Shown piece after piece: positions 52,334 to 60,000 of a stretch of DNA of 64,000 bases. Source of the DNA: Tridacna crocea (taxonomy: Eukaryota; Mollusca; Bivalvia; Cardiida; Cardiidae); contig OX031061.1 in the NCBI GenBank assembly GCA_943736015.1, positions 58,596,192 to 58,660,191 on the forward strand, in the 5' to 3' direction. The position numbers were made by a program, and so were the translations under genes. A model generated the notes under the pieces. That model was not told the origin of the DNA and did no database searches. It saw nothing but the letters and a program-made list of their open reading frames with translations. How positions within the stretch are numbered: position 1 is the first letter of the stretch; every line of letters begins with the position of its first letter.

Positions 52334-52561
52334 AACCCTTTACCAAACAACACAATTTTAGACGACAAGTCCAGATAGGAAGCATTTGCAGACGACAAAA
52401 TTCATGCGACTGGAAATTTGAAGTTTGTTTTGGGAAAAGAAGAAAACATTCTGGGAAAAGGAGAAAATCCTGGTTATAAGCATTTTCTCCTTTACCAATA
52501 AAGTTTTCAGATGGCTTCTTTCTCAGGATTGTTAAAAGTATTTTATGTCGTAATAGGTTAA
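52331..52561 (-). mobile_element. Family A MITE at the PRIM2 stop codon
   Basis: TAAAACCCTTTACCAAACAA to ATGTCGTAATAGGTTAA. Its first three bases are the PRIM2 TAA stop. The second hairpin arm has changed from CCCACAATG to ACCAATAAAG, creating an AATAAA at 52497-52502. Chained to the next copy. Confidence 0.9.
52497..52502 (+). promoter_or_regulatory. Candidate PRIM2 poly(A) signal inside a MITE
   Basis: AATAAA 164 bp after the PRIM2 stop, lying in the hairpin arm of the family A copy. No other AATAAA was noticed between the stop and 52600. Use in vivo is inferred only. Confidence 0.4.
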
Positions 52562-52781
52562 CCCTTCATCACACAATTTTGACTTATCTTTGAAGAAGAA
52601 GCCATGTGAAAACCTTGTGTGAAGAGGAGAAAATGCTGGTAACCAACATTTTCTCCTTTTCCCACAATGTCTTCTACCTTTTTTGAAACAAAATTCAATT
52701 TTTCCGTCAAACTAATTTTGTCGTCTTCAAATGATCTCAATTTGGACTAGTCTGAAATTTTGTTGTTTGATAAAGAGTAAA
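52558..52781 (+). mobile_element. Family A palindromic MITE, chained
   Basis: TTAACCCTTCATCACACAAT to GTTTGATAAAGAGTAAAG. Hairpin GAGGAGAAAATGCTGGTAAC. Shares TTAA 52558-52561 with the inverted copy on its left. Confidence 0.87.
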
Positions 52782-53240
52782 GTTTTGTAATGCAGGTAAA
52801 GAGTTGAACAGATCGTATGTTCTCTTTCCATTATGACAATAAAAATTGTCAGATAGCTTCTGAAAACTCGGAAGTAAATGGGAAGTGGCTTTCTACACAC
52901 CAATTTCTCCTTTTGCCACATAGTTTCATTTGAATTGACCTTTAAAGGCCCCTTAAAAGCCAAACTATCAAAAGCAGCAGTCATAATACACTTAAATTTT
53001 AATCATACAATTTAAAAGTATAAAAAGTACTATGGAAATGACAGTCTGTTATCATGTGGTTGGGCCATATATTAGCCGCTGGTAGAAAAAAAAGAATTTT
53101 AAAATAAGGCAAAAAGTAAACAAAGGACAGCTACCTGGTAGCTTTTAACTTAGTTTTGAAATTAATTTCTCTTCAGCAACTATCATTTGGACCGACCGTA
53201 CATTGACAGATTGCTATCTTCACAATAATTTCCATACTTT

Positions 53241-53464
53241 TTACTCTTTACCGCACAAAAGAACATTTTAGACTGGTCCCAATTGTAAGCATTTGCCGAC
53301 AACATAAATGTAACTGAAAAAATGTAATTTGGTTTGGGAAGGGCAAGAAACATTGAGGGAAAAGGAGAAAATGCTGGTTACCAGCATTTTCTCCTTTTTC
53401 CACAATGTTTTAAAAAGCTTCTTTCTCAGGGTCATTAAGTCGTGATTGTGTGGTAAAGGGTTAA
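53241..53464 (-). mobile_element. Family A palindromic MITE
   Basis: TTACTCTTTACCGCACAAAA to GTGTGGTAAAGGGTTAA; good hairpin. Lies between the two convergent genes. Confidence 0.88.
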
Positions 53465-53533
53465 ATGTTATAAATATAAATTCAAATGTGTTTAAACACC
53501 CGCTTTGTGTACTTTTTGGCTTTTGTAGTAACT

Positions 53534-53745
53534 TTAACCCTGGAGGTTTTTATGACCCTGAGATAGATTTCTTTTGAAAACACTGTGGGAAAGGGAGAAA
53601 ATGCTGGTAACCAGGATTTTCTTCTTTCCCCACAGTATTTTCTACCCTGGTGGAAACAAATTTCAATTTTTGAATTATGTTTTGTCATCTGCAAGTGCGT
53701 TCTATATGGGACAGCCTAAAATTTTGTTGTTTCGCAAAGAGTTAA
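53534..53745 (+). mobile_element. Family A MITE
   Basis: TTAACCCTGGAGGTTTTTAT to TTTCGCAAAGAGTTAA; a ~15 bp deletion near the left end; hairpin with GTAACCAGGATTTTC. Ends 178 bp beyond the HDHD2 stop, so likely in its 3' UTR or just past it. Confidence 0.85.
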
Positions 53746-53922
53746 AGGAACACTTTGCAGGCAAAAGTAACTTTGCAGGCTGATGCGGGGTCGATACTGT
53801 TGTACATGCATTAAAAACACCTTTTCACACAGCATGGTATTTCCTGCATGGTAACTGATTACGGCCAACCAAAGTCAGTGGACGATTCACTAGATATAGT
53901 GACAACGATATGTAACACTAAA

Positions 53923-54038
53923 TCAACTGCTTTTTGTACCCTGTACGTCTTTCAAAATCATTTCTACGGCATCACTGAATCCTTCAGCAATTTTACCTTC
54001 GGCTGGTAAATGTTTTTCGTCACCCGGTCGAAATTTTC
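53923..54038 (-). CDS. HDHD2: HDHD2 last exon
   Basis: Acceptor ATTAATTACAG. Reads [20 protein letters not shown] then [17 protein letters not shown] and TGA. The joined text [11 protein letters not shown] and the closing F.DAVE.IL fit the human GKYRASDEEK...FPHAVDHIL. Confidence 0.9.
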
Positions 54039-57000
54039 CTGTAATTAATAATTTGTTACTGCTTTACAATCTTGTAATTAACAGACCCTGAATGAAGAAA
54101 GCTTGTGAAAACACTGTGGGAAAAGGAGAAAATGCTGGTAACCAGCATTTTCTACTTTTCCCCTCAGTGTTTTCCAGTTCTTCAGTCTTTCGGGTTTTGA
54201 AAACATTGTGGAAAAAGGACAAAAATGCTAGCAACTGCAATTTTTCCCCTTTCTTCTACACCATCAAAGAACTTCAACTAGTCTTTCATTGTCCCCCACC
54301 GTAGGGGGAAGAGAAACAGTTTCTTGCCTCGACTGTGCGTCCATCTGTCTGTCATGGACAATATCTCCAATATCATTGAACAGAATTTCATTAAACTTTA
54401 TACCCGAGTACAATAACTTATTAAATTTTTTTTTACTTTTTGATTAGATGCAAAATGGCCTACTAGGAGCAATTTTGAGTCACATGATCATGTAAAATTT
54501 TTGATAAGGTCTTTTTCGCCATGGGATATCCTGTCAATGAAATTGTTTGTTACTTCCAAACATATCATCTGTCGACGCCTTCATTTTGGACCAGCCTAAA
54601 ACTTTGCTGTCTAGTTTATTACGTATTATCAAAATTTCAAGGTAAAAATTATTCCATTTCATGAATGTAATAGATAACTTATTTAACTACATGTACTTTA
54701 TTTGTGTTGTTTGTTGGCATGGTTGTACATTGAAGTATAATTTGCCTTGTTTCTGTGCGTGATTGTGTTTGTGATGGTATCACCATTATTTAAGGTACAT
54801 TGCATCAGATAGTGTGCCTATCCATACTTTCCTGGAATTTCTTTTACCATTAACCCTTTAACCCACAAGACATTTCTATGGTATTTCTAACTGACCCTAA
54901 ATAACAGCAAGGATGAAGCCATTTCTTATGTGTATATGACACCTTTTGAAAGTGTAGAAAACATTGTGGCAGAAGGTGAAATTGCTCGTCACGAGCAATT
55001 TCACCTTTTGCCACTATGTTTTCTAAAGGCTCCTACAAGCAATGCGTAGAAATGAGTATCTATGGAGTAAAGGGTTAATTCACGCAATATTCTTCCGAAG
55101 CCACGTGTTGCTTTCCCTGATAAGCATGGTCAAAACAATGATCAGGGTGAGAGAGGAATGAATCCAGTCGCAATAACTATCATCACACACTGGAATGAAA
55201 TTGACAGAGCTTGAGATTTGAAACCAGCACTTCCCTGGTCTCAAGTCCTTAACCCTTTACCACACAATTCCAACTTTAGACAACCCTGAGAAAAAAGCCT
55301 TTTGAAAACATTGTAGGAAAAGGAGAAAATGCTGGAAACCAGCATTTTCTCCTTTTCCCACAATGTTTTCTTCCTTTCTTAAAACAAATTTAAATTTTTT
55401 AGTCACATTTGTTTTGGCGTCTGCAAATGCTTTCGATTTGGAACAGTCTAAAATTTTGTCGTTTGGTAAAGAGTTAAGTCATTTTAACAGACCTAAGGCA
55501 AATGTTTGGCCGAGTTGAGAGTGAAATGTTGTGTCAACTAAAGGATATGAGAATGTTCCTTAAGTCTATAGATATATTGGAAAAATAGGTCTTAAGTAAC
55601 AAACTCAATAGACTTGAGCAAAGTAAGAGATTTAAGTTTTTCGTAAATCTGGGCCTTGGTGAAATAATGGGAAAACCTGAATAGAAGAGCTGTTGCCCTA
55701 GTATGACTGAAATATTTTTAGTAATAAAACACCATTCAGGCAAACAAAACGATACACATACCTGTTTTCACCAAGATTCCTTTCATACCAGCTTGGATTG
55801 CACCACAAACATCATCTCTAGCGTCCTGCAACATGAAATCAAATACTTGTTACTGGTGTCTTTTTAACCCTTTACCACACAACTCCAAGTTTTCATGATC
55901 CTGACACAGACAACTTCTGAAAATACATAGGGAAGAGGAGAAAATGCTATTAACCAGAATTATTTCCTTTTCCCACAATGTTTGCTACCACAACAAAGAC
56001 AGAATTCATTATTTAAGCAAAATTTTGTAATCTTCTAACATACTGAACTTGAGTCCAAAATTCTGACAAAGACAACTTTTGAAAACACAGCGGGAAAAGG
56101 AGAAAAATGCTGGTAACCACCTCAACAAAGACAGAATTCATCATATTCATTTAACCCTTTCCCAAACAATCCCTGGTTTTTACGGGTGTGAAATAGTAGC
56201 TTTTTGAAAACATTATGGGAAAAGGAGAAAATGCTGGTAACCAGCATTTTCTCCTTTTCCCACAATGTTTTCTACCCTGTCAGAGACAGAAATCATCTTT
56301 TCAGAAAGAACTGAATTGTCGTCTGCAAATGCTTTCAATTTGGTCTAGTCCAAAAGTTTGTCGTTTGGGAGAGAGTTAACCCTTTACTCCATAGATACTC
56401 AATTCTCCACATTGCTTGTAGGAGCCTGTGAAAACATTGTGGCAGAAGGTGAAATTGCTGGTGACGAGAAATTTCACCTTTTGTCACAATGTTTTCTATG
56501 CTTTCAAAAGGTGTCATATACACATAAGAAATGGCTTCATCCTTGCTGTTATTTAGGGTCAATTAGAGATACCATAGAAATGCCTTATGGGGTACAGGGT
56601 TAAGCAAAATTTTGTATGTTGTTATTGTTTGGTAAAGAGTTAAATGATTTATTGATTGTATGGTGTTTTATGCCACTTTCAACATTATTTCAATTGTATT
56701 GAGGTGGTCAGTGCACCTATAGATGCTTTCCTGGAGTCTCTTTTACCTGTGCTCTGCACAGCTTTCTTTCCAAGCAACCGGTTGCTCTTCCACATAACAA
56801 TTGTTAATAGTCAGCAGTGGGAGAAGAAATAATCGGGTCCTCTGAAAGAAATTGGCCAAGCCAGGGATCGAACCCACCACTCCACTTCCTCCTCTAAAGT
56901 CCTGCATGCTACTGACTAAGCCACTAGGAATCGGCTGCTATGCTATAAAGTTTATTACGGGGGACCTCTCCTTTATGCACAGCTTTGTCCCGATTTAAAT

Positions 57001-60000
57001 ACAATACATGACAACTGCGTCGGAGAGATATCTCTTTGGCTCAGTGGTTATGGTATTGGTCTTTTAATCCTCAAAAAACGAGGATATTTGTCCCTTCAAG
57101 GGTTTGAATACTGCCTGATGTGGTTTGTATTTGAGCTATGCATTTATTTGTTTCTTTGTTACAGACTTTGTTCGTAAGAAGTTAAACAGCAATTTCTTCT
57201 TTCCTCTTCAATACTCTCATATAGTAATTCTTTACCACACATTTCTCTTCCTTCAAGTACAAATACTTACATCCCCTATCATCACACAGTCATCTGGTTT
57301 AGCGTCGAATTCCGAAACAGCCGAGAGAAAAAAAGATTTTTCTGGCTTGCCCACAACTTCAGCCTGTGAATCTGCTGCAAATTCCAAAGCTGAGACAAAG
57401 GGGCCTGCAAAGGGAGGGACAAAAATGGTTCACGAACAAACCTCCAAAGTTATCAGTCCTGTAATTTAACTCTTTACCAAACAACAAAATTTTAGACCTG
57501 TCCAATAATTATGAAAGCATTTGCAGGTGACAAAATAAATGTGGTTGAAAAATTGAAATTTGTTTTTGGAAGGGTACAAAACAGTGGAAAAAGGAGAAAA
57601 TGCTGGTCACCAGTATTTTCTCTTTTTCTCACAATGTTTTCAAAAGGCTTCTTGCACAGGAACGTTAAAAGTCGGGACTGTGTGGTAAAGGGTTACCCAT
57701 TACCACACAAAAATATTCTGAACCAGTCCAAATTGAAAGCATTTGCAGACGACAACATAAATATGAATCAACATTTGAAATTTGATTTGGGATGGGTAGA
57801 AAAAATTGTGGAAAAAGGAGAAACTGCTGGTTACCAGGGATTGTTTGGTAAAGGGTTAATGGGTATCATCATTTTCCCCTTTTTCCACAATATTTCAAGC
57901 ATCTGTGCCAAGCTTCATGTTTCCTGAATTTTTATTTTCAGTGAAGACTGGTCTCGTACTAATTTTTAGTACCGGTAACTGATTAAGAGTTGACAGAAAA
58001 TGCAAAGTGTTTCAAATGATGCAGTTTGTTCTAGAGGAGGAAAGGAAACATTGTGGGAAAAAAGCTGGTTACCAGCATTTTCTCCTTTGCCCACAGTGTT
58101 TTCAAAACCCTCTTTCCTGAGGGTACCTAAAACAAAGGATGGTAAAGAGTTAAAAAAAAAAGGCAAACATAAGAACACTTACAAACCTGGACCCAAGGCA
58201 AGGCCATCCTTCTTCTTGAAATATCTTGCCTTGTGAATCGCTATAAGACGGGCACCATTCAGAAGTAACCTTTAAATACAATCAATATAAAGGTGAGAGT
58301 ATCTGAAAAATAATCTTCTTTCTATTGTGGTTTATCATTCAGTAAATCACAGCTATGAGTTATGAAGAATGATAGATAATTATCTGAGGTCGATAGCCCA
58401 AGTGGTTTATTCACTGCACCTCATAACTCACAACATGGTCTATTGCACGATAAACCACAATAGAAGCACCCTGGGGAGACCTTATGTTCTTGCTCCAGGT
58501 CAACGTTATAGCTCCTGTCAACTGAACTTACCCACTCCAGGTAAAAACATGGCTGCATCAAAAACTTTTGCAAGGTAAGCACCAAAACTTGCTTCTTTAA
58601 CAATTAGATGAATAGATATGCAGTAGACGGTTGTCCCACGGAATGTCTGGGATGTCAATGCATATTTCTGGCCAATTTTCCTTTTCTAATTGTCCATTCT
58701 TCAATTTTTTCTTCTTTGGTAAATCAGTGGGGTTCAAGTTCTGAACAAGAGCGGCAAATTGTCGCAAGATGCGCCCGTCTTACCCCAAGTTGTAAAGCTG
58801 GGGCATGCACCGGACAAAATTCAAGTATGCAAAACAACAAAGGGCAATAACTCAAAAATTAAGCAAGCAAGAGTTATGATTCCTGCACTGCACTCCCCCT
58901 CGGTGAGATCTATCCAGCCATGAAATTTCATAACCCTAGCTAGTATAGTTTTGGAGATATTCAGCGGACAAAATTCAAGAATAAAAAACGACAAAGGGCA
59001 ATAACTCAAAAATTAAGCAAGCAAGAGTTATGATTCTTGTGCACTGCACATTCCCTCAGTGAGATCTATCCAGCCATGAAATTTCATAAAACTAGCTACT
59101 ATAGTTTTGAAGATATGCTCCGGACAAAATTCAAGTATGAAAAACAACAATGGGCAATAACTCAAAAATTAAGCGAGCAAGAGTTCTGATTCTTGTGCAC
59201 TGCACTCTCCCTTGATGAGATCTATCCACCCATAAAATTTCATAACCGTAGCTAGTATAGTTTTGGAGATATGCTCCAGACAAAATTCAAGTATGAAAAA
59301 CAACAAAAGGCAAGAACTAAAAAATTAAGCGAGCAAGAGTTATGATTCCTGTGCACTGCACTCCCCCTCAATGAGATCTATCCACCCATGAAATTTCATA
59401 ACCCTAGGTAGTATAGTTTTGGAGATATGCTCCGGACAAAATTCAAGTGTGAAAAACAACAAAGGGCAATGACTCAAAAATTAAGCAAGCAAGAGTTATG
59501 ATTCCTGTGCACTGCACTCCCCCTCGATGAGATCTATCTACCCACGAAATTTTATAACCCTAGGTAGTATAGTTTTGGATATATGCTCCGGACAAAATTC
59601 AAGTATGAAAAACAACAAAGGGCAATAACTCAAAAATTAAGTGAGCAAGAGTTATGATTCCTGTGCACTGCACTCCCCCTCGGTGAGATCTATCCACCCA
59701 TGAAATTTCATAACCCTAGCTTGTATAGTTTTGGAGATATGCTCCGGACAAAGAACTGGACGCCGCCCGCCCGCCCGCCTTTGGTGATCCCATAATACGT
59801 CCCGTCTTCGACAGGCGTATAAAAAGCAACTGCCAGTTTTTAAAAAAAAAAATTTAACCAAAAATGCAGACTAAATGGCTTAAGCATTAAAAAAGACTAC
59901 TAGTGTATGGATGGACAAACAATGGAAACCATGATATGACCATAGGGGTCTGTTATTTGACTCCTGTCACCCATAGACTATAATTATGTAGCATAATCAA

